Made by a program: the position numbers and the translations under genes. From NCBI GenBank assembly GCA_014529385.2, contig CM043953.1:92496842-92556841 (forward strand): DNA of 60,000 nt. The letters run 5' to 3'. The notes beneath the pieces were generated by a model. The model made no database searches, was not told the DNA's origin, and saw only the letters and a list, made by a program, of their open reading frames with translations. This stretch comes from Adiantum capillus-veneris. Taxonomy: Eukaryota > Streptophyta > Polypodiopsida > Polypodiales > Pteridaceae. Positions 32,401-45,432 of this stretch are shown one piece after another (positions within the stretch are counted from its first letter, which is position 1; each line of letters opens with the position of its first letter).

Positions 32401-35400
32401 TAGCATAATAGCTTGGACAAGTGGTGGACCTTGAATGTAAACACCTCATCTACGAAATATCGTGGGTTTAATGTATTTCGATGGAGCCTAGCATCTTGGA
32501 GACATGGTGCAGCTTGCTTCTCGTCATGTTTCAATGGAGCCTATCTTGGACAAATGGTGGAGCATCCTTCTCTCCATGTTTCAATGGACCCTAGCTTGGA
32601 CAAGTGGTGGACCTTTGTTTGTCTCTATGTTTCAATAGAGTTAGCTTGGACAAGTGGTGGACCTTGGAACCAAACCCCCATGTAAAACCTATCATGGTCA
32701 CTCCAAGTGGTAATAAAGAATAACCTTAAAGATGTAGCCTTATAGGTTGGACAAGTGGTGGACCTTAACACGCGCATATTCTTAATATAATGACATAGAG
32801 TGGAAAAGTGGTGAATCTTGAGACCAAACCACTCAGGCTACTAGCAATAATAGCTTGGACAAGTGGTGGACCTTGAATGTACACCCCTCATCTACGACAT
32901 ATCGTGGGTTTAATGTTTTTCAATGGAGCTTAGCATCTTGGAGACATGGTGCACCTTGCTTCTCCTCATGTTTGAATGGAGCCTACCTTGGACAAATGGT
33001 GGAGCATCCTTCTCTCCATGTTTCAATGGACCCTAGCTTAGACAAGGGTGGACCTTTGCTTCTCTCTATGTTTCAATAGAGTTAGCTTGGACAAGTGGTG
33101 GACCTTGGAACCAAACCCCCATGTAAAACCTATCATGGTCACTCCAAGTAGTAAGAAAGAATAACCTTTAAGATGTAGCCTTATAGGTTGGACAAGTGGT
33201 GGACCTTAACACCCACATATTCTTAATAAAAGTGGTGAATCTTGAGACCAAACCACTCAGGCTACTAGCAATAATAGCTTGGACAAGTGGTGGACCTTGA
33301 ATGTAAACCCCTCATCTACGAAATATCGTGGGTTTAATGTATTTCGATGGAGCCTAGCATCTTGGAGACATGGTGCAGCTTGCTTCTCGTCATGTTTCAA
33401 TGGATCCTATCTTGGACAAATGGTGGAGCATCCTTCTCTCCATGTTTCAATGGACCCTAGCTTGGACAAGTGGTGGACCTTTGTTTCTCTCTATGTTTCA
33501 ATAGAGTTAGCTTGGACAAGTGGTGGACCTTGGAACCAAACCCCCATGTAAAACCTATCATGGTCACTCCAAGTGGTAATAAAGAATAACCTTTAAGATG
33601 TAGCCTTATAGGTTGGACAAGTGGTGGACCTTAACACGCGCATATTCTTAATATAATGACATAGAGTGGAAAAGTGGTGAATCTTGAGACCAAACCACTC
33701 AGGCTACTAGCAATAATAGCTTGGACAAGTGTGGACCTTGAATGTAAACCCCTCATCTACGACATATCGTGGGTTTAATGTTTTTCGATGGAGCCTAGCA
33801 TCTTGGAGACATGGTGCACCTTGCTTCTCCTCATGTTTCAATGGAGCCAACTTGGACAAATGGTGGAGCATCCTTCTCTCCATGTTTCAATGGACCCTAG
33901 CTTAGACAAGGGGTGGACCTTTGCTTCTCTCTATGTTTCAATAGAGTTAGCTTGGACAAGTGGTGGACCTTGGAACCAAACCCCCATGTAAAACCTATCA
34001 TGGTCACTCCAAGTAGTAAGAAAGAATAACCTTTAAGATGTAGCCTTATAGGTTGGACAAGTGGTGGACCTTAACACCCACATATTCTTAATAAAAGTGG
34101 TGAATCTTGAGACCAAACCACTCAGGCTACTAGCAATAATAGCTTGGACAAGTGGTGGACCTTGAATGTAAACCCCTCATCTACGAAATATCGTGGGTTT
34201 AATGTATTTCGATGGAGCCTAGCATCTTGGAGACATGGTGCAGCTTGCTTCTCGTCATGTTTCAATGGAGCCTATCTTGGACAAATGGTGGAGCATCCTT
34301 CTCTCCATGTTTCAATGGACCCTAGCTTGGACAAGTGGTGGACCTTTGTTTCTCTCTATGTTTCAATAGAGTTAGCTTGGACAAGTGGTGGACCTTGGAA
34401 CCAAACCCCCATGTAAAACCTATCATGGTCACTCCAAGTGGTAATAAAGAATAACCTTTAAGATGTAGCCTTATAGGTTGGACAAGTGGTGGACCTTAAC
34501 ATGCGCATATTCTTAATATAATGACATAGAGTGGAAAAATGGTGAATCTTGAGACCAAACCACTCAGGCTACTACCAATAATAGCTTGGACAAGTGTTGG
34601 ACCTTGAATGTAAACCCCTCATCTACGACATATCATGGGTTTAATGTTTTTCGATGGAGCCTAGCATCTTGGAGTCATGGTGCACCTTGATTCTCCTCAT
34701 GTTTCAATGGAGCCTACCTTGGACAAATGGTGGAGCATCCTTCTCTCCATGTTTCAATGGACCCTAGCTTAGACAAGGGGTGGACCTTTGCTTCTCTCTA
34801 TGTTTCAATAGAGTTAGCTTGGACAAGGGGTGGACCTTGGAACCAAACCCCCATGTAAAACCTATCATGGTCACTCCAAGTAGTAAGAAAGAATAACCTT
34901 TAAGATGTAGCCTTATAGGTTGGACAAGTGGTGGACCTTAACACCCACATATTCTTAATAAAAGTGGTGAATCTTGAGACCAAACCACTCACGCTACTAG
35001 CAATAATAGCTAGGGATAACCATTAAGATATAGTCTTTCAAGGGTGAGAAAGAATAACCATTAAGATATAGTCTTATAGGTTGGACAAGTGGTGGACCTT
35101 AACACCCAAATATTCTTAATATAATGATAGAGAGTGGAAAAGTGGTGAATCTTGAGAGCAAACCACTCATGCTACTAGCGATAATAGGTTGGACAAATTG
35201 TTGATCTTGAATGTAAACTCCCCATGTACAAAATAACGTGGGTTTAAGGTATTTCGATGGAGTCTAGAATCTTGGAGATATGGTGCAGCTTGCTTCTCTT
35301 CATGTTTCAATGGAGTCTATCTTGGACAAATGGTGGAGCATCCTTCTCTCCATGTTTCAATAGACCCTAGCTTAGACAAGTGGTGGACCTTTGCTTCTCT

Positions 35401-38400
35401 CTATGTTTGAATAGAGTTAGCTTGGACAAGTGGTGGACCTTGGAACCAACCCCCCATGTAAAACCTTTCATGGTCACTCCAAGTGGTCAGAAAGAATAAC
35501 CATTAAGATATAGTCTTATAGGTTGGACAAGTGGTGGACCTTAATACCCAAATATTCTTAATATAATAACACAGAGTGAAAAAGTGGTGAATCTTGAGAC
35601 CAAACCCCTCATGCTACTAGCGTTAATAGGTTGGACAACTGGTGGACCTTGAATGTAAACCTTCCATGTTTCAATAGAGTTAGCTTCGACAAATGGTGGA
35701 GCATCCTTCTCTCCATGTTTCAATGGAGCCTAGCTTGGACAAGTGGTGGACCTTTTGCTTCTCTCTATGAGAAGAATAAAGTTAGCTTGGATAAGTGGTG
35801 GACCTTGGAACTAAACCCCTATGTAAAACATATCATGGACATTTCAAGTGGTGAGAAAGAATACCCTTTAAGATATACGCTTATAGGTTGGACAAGTGGT
35901 CGACCTTAACACCTAGATCTTCTTTATATAATGACATAGAGTGGAAAAGTGGTGAATCTTGAGACCAAACCACTCATGCTACTAGGGATAATAGCTTGGA
36001 AAAGTGACTGACCTTGACGTTAAACCCCACATGTAAACAATATCGTGGGTTTAAGGTATTTCAATGGATGCTAGAATCTTGGAGACATGGTGCAACTTGC
36101 TTCTTTTCATGTTTCAATGAAGCCTATCTTCCACCAATGGGGGATCATCCTTCTCTAAATGTCTCAGTGGAGCCTAGCTTGGACAAGTGGTGGACCTTTG
36201 CTTCTCTCTATGTTTCCATAGAGTTAGCTTGGACAAGTGGTGGACCTTGAAACCAAACCCCCATGTAAAACATATCATGGTCATTCCAAGTGGTGAGAAA
36301 TAATACCCTTTAAGATCTAGCCTTATAGGTTGGACAAGTGGTCGACCTTAGAACCTAGATCTTCATAATATAACGACATAGAGTGGAAAAGTGGTAAATC
36401 TTGAGACCCAACCACTATGCTACTAGGGATAATAGCTTGGAAAGTGACTGACCTTGACGTTAAACCCCACATGTAAACAATATCGTGGGTTTAAGGTATT
36501 TCAATGGATCCTAGAATCTTGGAGACATGGTGCAGATTGCTTCCCTTCATGTTTCAATGGAGCCTATCTTGGACAAATGGTGGAGCATCCTTCTCTCCAT
36601 GCTTCAATGGAGCCTAGCTTGGACAAGTGGTGGACCTTTGCTTCTCTCTATGTTTCAATAGAGTTAGCTTGGACAAGTGGTGGGCCTTGGAACCAAACTC
36701 CCATGTAAAACCTATCTTGGTAACTCCAAGTGGTGAGAAAGAATAAAGTTTAAGATATGGCCTTATAGGTTGGACAAGTGGTGGACCTTAGCACCCATAT
36801 ATTCTTAATAGAATGACATAGAGTGGAAAAATGGTGAATCTTGAGACCAAACCACTCATGCTACTAGAGATAATAGGTTGGACAAGTGGTGGACCTTGAA
36901 TGTAAACCCCCATGTACAAAATATCATGGGTTTGAGGTATTTCAATGGAGCCTAGCATCTTGGAGACATGGTGTAGCTTGCTTCTCTTCATGTTTCAATG
37001 GAGTGTATCTTGGACAAATGGTGGAGCATCCTTCTCTCCATGTTTCAATGGACCCTAGCTTGGACAAGTGGTGGACCTTTGATTCTCTCTATGTTTCAAT
37101 AGAGTTAGCTTGGACAAGTGGTGGACCTTGAAACAAAACCCCCATGTAAAACCTATGCTGGTCACTCCAAGTGGTGAGAAAGAATAACCCTTAAGATATA
37201 GCCTTATAGGTTGGACAAGTGGTGGACCTTAACACCCAAATATTCTTAATATAATGACAGAGTGAAAAAGTGGTGAATCTTGAGACCAAACCACTCATGC
37301 TACTAGCGTTAATAGGTTGGACAAGTGGTGGACCTTGAATGTAAACCCCCCATGTTTCAATAGAGTTAGCTTCGACAAATGGTAGAGGATCCTTCTCTCC
37401 ATGTTTCAATGGAGCCTAGCTTGGACAAGTGGTGGACCTTTGTTTCTCTCTATGTTTCAATAGAGTTAGCTTGGAGAGGTGGTGGACCTTGGAGCCAAAC
37501 CCCCATGTAAAACATATCATGGACATTTCAAGTGGTGAGAAAGAATACCCTTTAAGATATACCCTTATAGGTTGGACAAGTGGTCGACCTTAACACCCAG
37601 ATCTTCTTAACGTAATGACATAGAGTGGAAAAGTGGTGAATCTTCAGACCAAACCACTCATGCTACTAGAGATAATAGGTTGGACAAGTGGTGGACCTTG
37701 AATGTAAACTCCCCATGTACAAAATATCATGGGTTTAAGGTATTTCAATGGATCTTAGCATCTTGGAGACATGGTGCAGCTTGCTTCTCTTCATGTTTCA
37801 ATGGAGCCTATCTTGGACAAATGGTGGAGCATCCTTCTCTCCATGTTTCAATGGACCCTAGCTTAGACAAGTGGTGGACCTTTGCTTCTCTCTATGTTTC
37901 AATAGAGTTAGCTTGGACAAGTGGTGGAACTTGGAACCAAACCCCCATGTAAAACCTATCATGGTCATTCCAAGTGGTGAGAAAGAATACCCTTTAAGAT
38001 ATAGCCTTATAGGTTGGACAAGTGGTGGACCTTAACACCCAGATCTTCTTAATATAATGACATAGAGTAGAAAAGTGGTGAATCTTGACATCAAACCACT
38101 CATGCTACTAGTGATAATAGGTTGGACAAGTGGTGGACCTTGAATGTAAACCCCCCATGTACGAAATATCATGGGTTTAAGATATTTCAATGGAGCCTAG
38201 CATTTTGGAGACATGGTGCAGCTTGCTTCTCTTCATGTTTCAATCAAACCTGGCTTGGACAAATGGTGGAGCATCCTTCTCTCCATGTTTCAATGGAGCC
38301 TAGCTTGGACAAGTGGTGGACCTTTGATTCTCTCTATGTTTCAATAGAGTTAGCTTGGACAAGTGGTGGACCTTGGAACCGTACCCCTATGTAAAACCCA

Positions 38401-38960
38401 TCATGTGCATTCCAAGTGGTGGTAAATAATACCATTTAAGATATAGCCTTATAGGTTGGACAAGTGGTGGACCTTAACACCCAGATCTTCTTAATATAAT
38501 GACATAGAGTGGAAAAGTGGTGAATCTTGAGACCAAACCACTCATGCTACTAGGGATAATAGGTTGGACAAGTGGTGGACCTTGAATTTAAACCCCACAT
38601 ATACAAAATATCATGGGTTTAAGGTATTTCAATGGAGCCTAGCATCTCAAAGACATGGTGCATCTTGTTTCTCTTCATGTTTCAATGGAGCCTATTTTGG
38701 ACAAATGGTGGAGCATCCTTCTCTCCATGTTTCAATGGACCCTAGATTGGACAAGTGGTGGACCTTTGCTTCTCTCTATGTTTCAATATAGTTAGCCTAT
38801 ATTAGACAATTAGTAGACCTCCAATCTCTCCATGTTGTCTAGAGCTAAGCTTGGACAAGTGGTGGACCTTACTTCTCCCTTCCCTTAGTTTACTAGCTTA
38901 AATGATCACTATGTATACTTGCTTAGATCTAGCTTGAACAAGTGGTGGAACTTGTATTCA
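29431..38960 (+). repeat. Array 2: long forward array with higher-order structure
   Basis: Forward copies of GGACAAGTGGTGGACC and variants (GGACAAATGGTGGAGC, GGAAAAGTGGTGAATC) occur about every 70 bp, on the order of one hundred or more. Six such monomers form a higher-order unit of 424-442 bp, for example starts at 32413, 32855, 33279, 34144, 37680, 38122 and 38564. From 30.2 to 34.9 kb two unit types mostly alternate (GCAGCTTGCTTCTCGTC and GCACCTTG.TTCTCCTC), giving a dimer near 865 bp; units outside this zone are more diverged. Recurring open frames beginning at TTGGACAAGTGGTGG are artefacts. Confidence 0.95.
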
Positions 38961-39028
38961 CACAAACTTAATCCATTACAAAAAAGTATATGTTAAAATA
39001 ACATTTGGTTTTTTTTGTTTCAGGAAAG

Positions 39029-40216
39029 ATGGCTCCAAAAAAACAGGTTGCAAGGGTTGCTGTCTCAGTTGACTATACTTGCAATGATCTTAGGAAATGG
39101 TATTTGGACATACATGGTATAGAGGGTGCACAATTTCATAAGGTGCATCTATTTATTGCCAAAAAGGATAATGACAGCTTGTTTGAAGATGTTGGACAAG
39201 TTGTGGAAGCATCTGTCTCTGTAGTTGATAGTCATCCAGAGGTGGAATGCATTGACATTCTAGTTCCAATGAATCTAGAATTTCAACTATCTCCAGGAGC
39301 ATATGCATTGGAGCGCATGTCTAGAAACAAAGAAGAGACAATGTTTTCTCGAGGATGGAAGTTTGCAGAATCAAATCCAAATATCACAGCAGATCAACTT
39401 CAAAGCTCCATCATTGCCACACTACAACGAAAAAAGGTGAAAGCTTCACGACCACCATCCACAAAGAAGCAAGCAAAAGTGCAGAAAGTAGAAGCTAAGC
39501 GAACTAGCTCCATTTTGGATGTAGACAAGGCATCTTTGGCATCCTCATCAACAGAGGGTTCAATGTCAAAGATGAGAATTGTGGATCCAGATGTTTTAGA
39601 AGCTGAGGCCATGAAAGGACAAGAAAAAGATACAGGTGGAATGAATAAGTACATAAATTATTTTCCTTTCCAATATAGGGAATTTGATATCCCTATTCAA
39701 AATTGTTGGCTTGCTCCTGATCACTATAATGCACGTATTATGGATAAAAAACACGCTGAAAGTGTGTTATTTGGATTTTCACGGAGTACGACCAAGCCTG
39801 CAGCATGTGCATATTTGATGCCTGTTCGAAATGCAAAATCAAAGAAGGGGACTCCTTTGGCAGTAGAAGAGGTAGAGGAGCAAAAAATTAAAGATTATCA
39901 TTATTGGATTCTTGATGGGCAGCATTCAATCTATGCTGCAAAAGTTTTGCTTCACAATGAACAAAACAACAAAGAGATCTTTGAAAGACTGATTAGCGTG
40001 TATAAATTTAGAAAGGCTCGCATTGTTGTGAATGCTCCTCCATTTGTTGCAACTGCTATATCTGCCATTGCAAATGAGGAGGCTCAGGCATTGTATGTCA
40101 AGCAACCTTACAGCCAAATATTGAGACATTTACGGAGTCAATGGATCTTCGCAGGACGACCACCAAAGGCAGCAAGTGGAATTGCAGAGGGACATGCATC
40201 TCGTGCCGGATGGGAT
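39029..40216 (+). CDS. ParB/Srx-like domain protein, exon 1
   Basis: Starts at ATG 39029, six bases after a strong acceptor (TTTTTTTTGTTTCAG). The exon codes 396 residues and ends in phase 0 at GT 40217 (GTAAGT). A low-complexity basic linker with KKQAKVQK at about 136-157 could be a nuclear signal. Residues 205-390 contain YHYWILDGQHSIYAAK with DGQHS at 296-300, the signature of ParB/sulfiredoxin-like (DGQHR) domains, followed by HLRSQWIFAGRPPKA. In bacteria such domains bind DNA, hydrolyse CTP or act as nucleases. Here the role is unknown; the nearby repeat arrays make DNA binding an attractive guess. Confidence 0.8.
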
Positions 40217-40300
40217 GTAAGTTATTTTCTTTGTCTTTTTGATAGTGTTTAATTAACAAATCTTGCTCAATAGTTTAATTATTTCTCTATTTCTTTTCAG
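40217..40300 (+). other. Intron of 84 bp
   Basis: GTAAGT donor, pyrimidine-rich TTTCTTTTCAG acceptor. Removing it joins exon 1 and exon 2 in frame (phase 0); reading through stops at 40252. Confidence 0.9.
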
Positions 40301-41681
40301 GGTTTTCTTCGATTGGCAAGAATGAGTGCAGCAGCAAGTTGGATTGCTAAACAGGCACACATGGTCACCTACTCTGATTTAGTTTATGATTGCTGGATAG
40401 AAATCATTGAAAATCTAGAAGAGGAGAATAAGAAACCCCCAACAACTGTATTTAGATATCTTTGTGGCCTTGAGGAATCAGAGGTAAAGACTATTCAAGA
40501 AGAGATTAGAGATGAGAAGATTTTACTGTCAAAGAGTGCAAAGGATGGTGATGCAACTGACATGTATGATCGAATCAAGCAGTTGAAGCAAGACAAATTG
40601 ATTCAAGATGCACTTCTTGAAGGCTTCAACAATTTGAATGAGTCTTCACCATGTAAAGACTGGGAGGAGGTGGTCAAAATGTATAACATCAATGATGTTG
40701 TTTATAAAACAATTTTAATGCTATGCGAGGAATGGATCAGATCTAGTTTGACGCGTGGAACAAAGAAAATGGCTTTTCCAGATGGAGCAATAAAATACAT
40801 GCAATGGGCAATTCACCTTCAAAAGGAGAAAACTGAGCCTAGAGATTTGCCATGGTCAATCTATGTGGTGAGCCTACAAATGGAAGGCAATCTCTACTTG
40901 ATGCGCCACTTCAATAATAAAGTGCCTATTGGCTTATGTGTTTTAGATATGACAAAAAACGTTGGAGGCAATTTGAAGTGGAGTGAGGAGACATTTAACA
41001 ATGCTTTGGATGGGATCTTGGCTATTGCTGGAGGGTCAACAGATCCTGGATTTGTCTTTCTTGCATTTGTGGATTTCACTAACTTCACAAAATTGCAATG
41101 TGCCTTTCACGCCATGGGAGATAATTTGAGCTACCATTGTTGTGGTGCATTGCATCACTTTCCATCAGCTCCTTGCAAAGGAGCAATTCAATTCCTAACA
41201 GTTATTGCCTTCTTGGGACAAGGCAATGCATTTGAAGACCTGAGAAGAAGATCAGAGGAACATCCCATGCCAATTGATTGTTCTCTTCTTCAAGTAGCAG
41301 ATAACGATATGTCAGATTTGCAATATTTGGAGGCCAAAAAAAGAGCTTTGGTCAAGCACTACATTCGTACATATTGTTTTGAAGACCGCAAGCTTGTTGA
41401 TGTTTTTGGTGATGGCTCCTTGGTTGCACAAGAAGGAATACAACAGAAAAAAGAAGTCATCTGCTTAATTGATAGTGTGGAGGAGGCAAAAAGCATGGAG
41501 ACCATGCTGCTAGACTTTGTTAAGTCTCATGAAGATATAGAAAAATGGGCTGGACTTCAACAATCCACTTCGCAATCAGGCGACATTGTGCCTGTTACAG
41601 AGGAGTGCTCTCCACAAAGAGAAGAAGAACAACAACAACACCATCCTGTGTCAATGGAGGACTTTTTGGAAATGGAGACAC
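40301..41681 (+). CDS. ParB-like/SET protein, exon 2 (middle region)
   Basis: Codes residues 397-856. It begins GFLRLARMSAAASWIA, is helical and charged in the first half, and has a region at about 570-700 (GLCVLDMTKNVGGNLKWSEE, DPGFVFLAFVDFT, GAIQFLTVIAFLGQG) whose strand-helix rhythm recalls a Rossmann-type methyltransferase. No DPPY motif is present; LDMT lies where it might be. ParB-methyltransferase fusions are known in phages, but this similarity is a guess. The tail is Q/E-rich (EEEQQQQHH). The frame stays open to a TGA at 41690-41692. A good donor at 41682 (CAC|GTATGT) leaves phase 1 and fits the SET exon at 44277. Confidence 0.75.
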
Positions 41682-44276
41682 GTATGTTTTGAGTTTCTTG
41701 TGCATGTTAGTGTTTCTTGTTACTGATTTGATACTCTTAATGTTAGATTTTGCTTTATATAGTATTGATTGAGCTTGTATTTTTTATCTCAAGCATTCAA
41801 GGTTTGAATGTAAATAGTAAATTACTTGAGTTTTTGAATGGTGGATCTGTAGACTAAAACTAAAACATTTAATACTCACAAAGACTTAATTACTTAAGAG
41901 CTTGAACTCAATAAGTTTTGGACCTTTTATCAATACCCCCTTGATATGATACATTAGATCGTAGCATGGTTAAATGGTGATGCTTCATAAATTGAACCTA
42001 GCTTAGACAGGTGCTGGAGCCTAAATTTAAACTAACCTTGCTAGAAGGGAGCTTATGTTTGGACTTTGAGAGAATAGCATAAGTAATCAATTAGAGCATA
42101 GATTAGACATGTGGTGGTGGCCGGCCTTAGAGACCAAAATCTTAATGAGCTTGGAAAGGTATTTAAGTACTGCAATTTACTTAGTTTTAGTACTCATTAA
42201 ATGCATAGCTTGACAAAAGGTGGACCTTACATGGATCCTAATTTCAAGAGGTGTGGTAGACCTTCAAAACAAGCTCATATAGCTTGGACATGTGGTAGAC
42301 CTTGCATGAAGACTAGTTTAGACAAGTGTGGTACACCTTGTAACCAACACCCATTTGTTATATTAGCTTGGACAAGTGGTGGACCTTGCTTTTATGTTTC
42401 AATGGAGCATATTTTGGACAGGTGGTAGACCTTGTTTCTCTCCATGCTTCAATGGAGAGAAACTTTAGCTTGGACAAGTGGTGGACCTTGTTTTTATGTT
42501 TTAAAGGAGCATATTTCGGACAAGTGGTAGACATAGTTTCTCTCCATGGTTCAATGGAACCCACCTCAGACAAGTGAAGTACCTTGAAACCAAACCCCCA
42601 TAATACAACCTACTAAATAGGTTGGAAAATTGGTAGGATATGAAACCATCCATGATAGAGCATAGTATAGGTGAAAACGTAGTGGTCCTTATATCAATTA
42701 CCCATGCATAGCTTGGACAAGTGGTGGACCTTGATTCTCTCTATGTTTCAATGGATCCTATCTTGGACTAGAGATATATCTTACTTAGTTCCATGCTTCA
42801 ATGGATTGTAGCTTGGATAAGGAGTGGAACTTCAAACAAAACTCCACAGCATAGCATATATTAACAATTCATGGGTTTTATAGAGATTGTCCTGCCTATT
42901 TTGGAGAGTTGGTACACCTTTATTCTCCATTCTTCAATGGATCTGAGGTTGGACAAGCGGAGCTGGAGAAGTGGTCAACCTTAAAATGAAACCTCCCATG
43001 CTACAACCCATCATAGATCGTATATGTAGTGGACCTTGAAACTCTTTTATGTCCCTAGCTTAGAGAAGCATTGCACTCTTGATTATCTCCATACATGAAG
43101 GCAAGGTTGGACAAGTGGTGGACCTTCAAACCAGAATCTCTATGCAATAATAGGCAAGTGGTGGAGCTTGTTTTCTCCTTGTTCCAATGGAGCCTAGCTT
43201 AGACAAACAATGGAGCTTGCTTCTCTCCATGTTTCAATGGATCCTAGCTTAGAAAAGTGGTGGAGCTTTGCTTCTCTCCATGTTCCAATGGACCATAGCT
43301 TAGACAAGTGGTAGACCTTGAAAAACACCCCTCGTATACAACATATTATGGGGTTTTCATGTTTCAATGGCTCCTAGCTTGGACAAATGGTAGAGCTTGC
43401 TTCTCTTTATGTTTCAATGGATCCAATCTTAGCCAAGGGGTGGACCTTGAAACAAGAATCCCCCCCCCCATGTACAACGTATTATGGGTTTTGAAAGCAC
43501 TGGGAGAAAATAATAGCTTTGATAAGTGGTGGACCTTGCTTCTCTCCATGCTTCAATGGAGCCGAGGTTGGACACATGTTGGAGAGAAGATGGTTGCCCA
43601 TGAAATAAGACCATGCATGCTATAATCAATCATATGTTGTACACATGGTGGACCTTGCAATTGTTTTATATGCCTAACTTGGACAAGTGGAGGACCCTTG
43701 ATTACCTCCAGATATCAACAACAAGCCAAGTTTGGACAAGTGTAGTACCACCAAACCAGAATCTATATGCTACAATAGAGTATAGGTAGGACACGCGATG
43801 AACCTTGATATCAAACCATCCATGCTACTAGAGATGATAGGTTTCACATGTGGTGGAACCTTGTATCAATGTTCTATGTGTAGTTTTTGACTAGTGATAG
43901 ACCTTGAAACTAATCCCTCTAGGCTACAAGAAAAAAGAGATGGATGAGGAGGCTAGACTACTTTTGTTGCATCAATGCATCCCATGTTACCACATATACT
44001 ATAGGGTTCTTGGATAAGTGTTGGATCTTGTGTCAATGCTCCATGTCTAGCTTGGACAAGTGGTGGACCTTGGTTCTCTCTATGCTTCAAATGGGCAATA
44101 GATTGGAGACACAGTGGCCTTTTTTTTCCAATGATTTTATTTTTTGGAAACCTTGGAGGCACCATGTAAGAGGCACTCTAAGTCTTCCATACAATGGACC
44201 TATTGGACTATAAAATAATGATATCTTTCTTTGATATTGTCATTATTTTATGCATAATATTTTCTTCTTTTTGCAG
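41682..44276 (+). other. Array-bearing intron (2.6 kb)
   Basis: Donor GTATGT at 41682, acceptor TTCTTTTTGCAG ending at 44276. Joining 41681 to 44277 gives a CAC codon and continues in frame into the SET exon. The intron is filled with the repeat array listed separately. If it is not spliced the protein ends 3 codons after the donor. Confidence 0.65.
41930..44110 (+). repeat. Array 3: degenerate forward array in the intron
   Basis: Forward copies of the GGACAAGTGGTGGACC core, strongly diverged and irregularly spaced, for example at about 42367, 42471, 42715, 43110 and 44052. Clear TTCTCTCCATG-TTTCAATGG spacers show the same family as array 2. Confidence 0.85.
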
Positions 44277-44833
44277 ACACAAAGGAGTTAAGTGATATAA
44301 AATCTAGATGTATTTCACACTATGATTGGCATGAAGATCCTTTTGGGACACCAACTTTTCCTATTCCCAAAGATGTAATTTTCCATATTAACGGTGTGGA
44401 TTTTGAAGTGCGACTTTCATGTATTGAAGGAGCTGGTTATGGGCTATTTGTGCATACTACCCTGGAAAGTGGTTTGACTATTCTAAACTATGGAGGGCAT
44501 AAGTATAGATTTCAAGACTGGAAAAAGATATGCAAAATATTTCCAAGAGCTTATAAATATTCTCTTCTAGAGGATCCAAACATAGAAGAAGAGGAAGATC
44601 AATCATACATTATTGGTTGTGTAGAAGAAGGAAACGTGTCGGGCTATATAAATAGTTCTCACAGTACAAATGTCTGTCCCAACGTACGCTATACATTTGA
44701 TCCAAATTTGCCACCTTGGCATAAATGCACCTCTTCACACATCAAGTCAGAAGAATATGGCCATGTATGCATTGAGACTATTTGTCAAGTTGAAGCAGGA
44801 GAAGAGTTGTTTGCTGACTATAACTTTACTTGA
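44277..44833 (+). CDS. SET-domain exon (C-terminus of the ParB-like/SET gene)
   Basis: Open from the acceptor to TGA 44833; 184 residues after the split codon, giving a joined protein of 1041 residues. SET features: GAGYGLF (about 908-914), NYGGH, the NH-type motif replaced by INSSHSTNVCPNVRY (about 981-995), and GEELFADYNF (about 1031-1040). SET domains transfer methyl groups from AdoMet to lysines. The S-S-H in place of the usual N-H-S and the absence of visible pre/post-SET cysteine clusters leave activity uncertain. It has no in-frame ATG before the GxG motif, so it must be spliced to an upstream exon; phase fits exon 2. Confidence 0.8.
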
Positions 44834-45432
44834 CATTGTAAAGTATTGTACATGGATGGAAATCTCAAGTACATGCATCATTTTCATTTTTCATGGATGA
44901 AATCTCAAGTGAATATAACATTTGATTATTGTTTAGTTTATGCTCAACGAGAATCTAGAGTGCTCTTATGCTTTGTGTGTTGTCTAGATTTGTGATAAAT
45001 CTTACCAAAATTTAATCAATGTCTAGGTTGGACAAGTGGTGGGGCTTCAAACATTACTGTCTTAAACAAGTGGAGTTATCTTACTTGAATAAGTGGTGGC
45101 CTTTGAATCCAAATCTAAGCCAAATCTCTAATTATTTTCTTGTAGTCTAGGTTGGACATTTGGTGGACCTTGTATCCATGTTTCCTCAACAAGGGTGGCT
45201 TTTAGTTTTCACTTTAAGTACTCATCTTTAATAAAGTGTAGGATGGAAAATGTTGAGTTAGTAGATTGTATTTTAGACAAGTGGTGTTTGGTGTACGAAT
45301 GCTGAAAATGGTTGCAAGGATTCTAACAACGACTTTACCTTAAATAAATTTCTTACTAGGAGTTCTACATATAAATATGGTGAATAAAATTCTAGTGGTT
45401 TTGAGATACCATTTGTGTGTGTGTTTTCTTAG
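44834..45432. other. Spacer between SET exon and FCP1-like exon a
   Basis: Contains a few forward array cores (about 45028, 45150, 45280) and a T-rich acceptor TTTTCTTAG ending at 45432. No separate promoter is apparent. Confidence 0.5.

Noticed and set aside
32413-38791. Repeated ~90-codon open frames (MDKWWTLNVN-type) in array 2
   Set aside because: They start at TTG of the repeat core and recur because the units are near-identical. They vary in length and are interrupted freely in diverged units. They are translations of a repeat, not genes.
25421-38960. CRISPR-like array of direct repeats
   Set aside because: Repeats are degenerate, hierarchically organised and spacers are themselves repeated. 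The setting is eukaryotic with no Cas-like genes.
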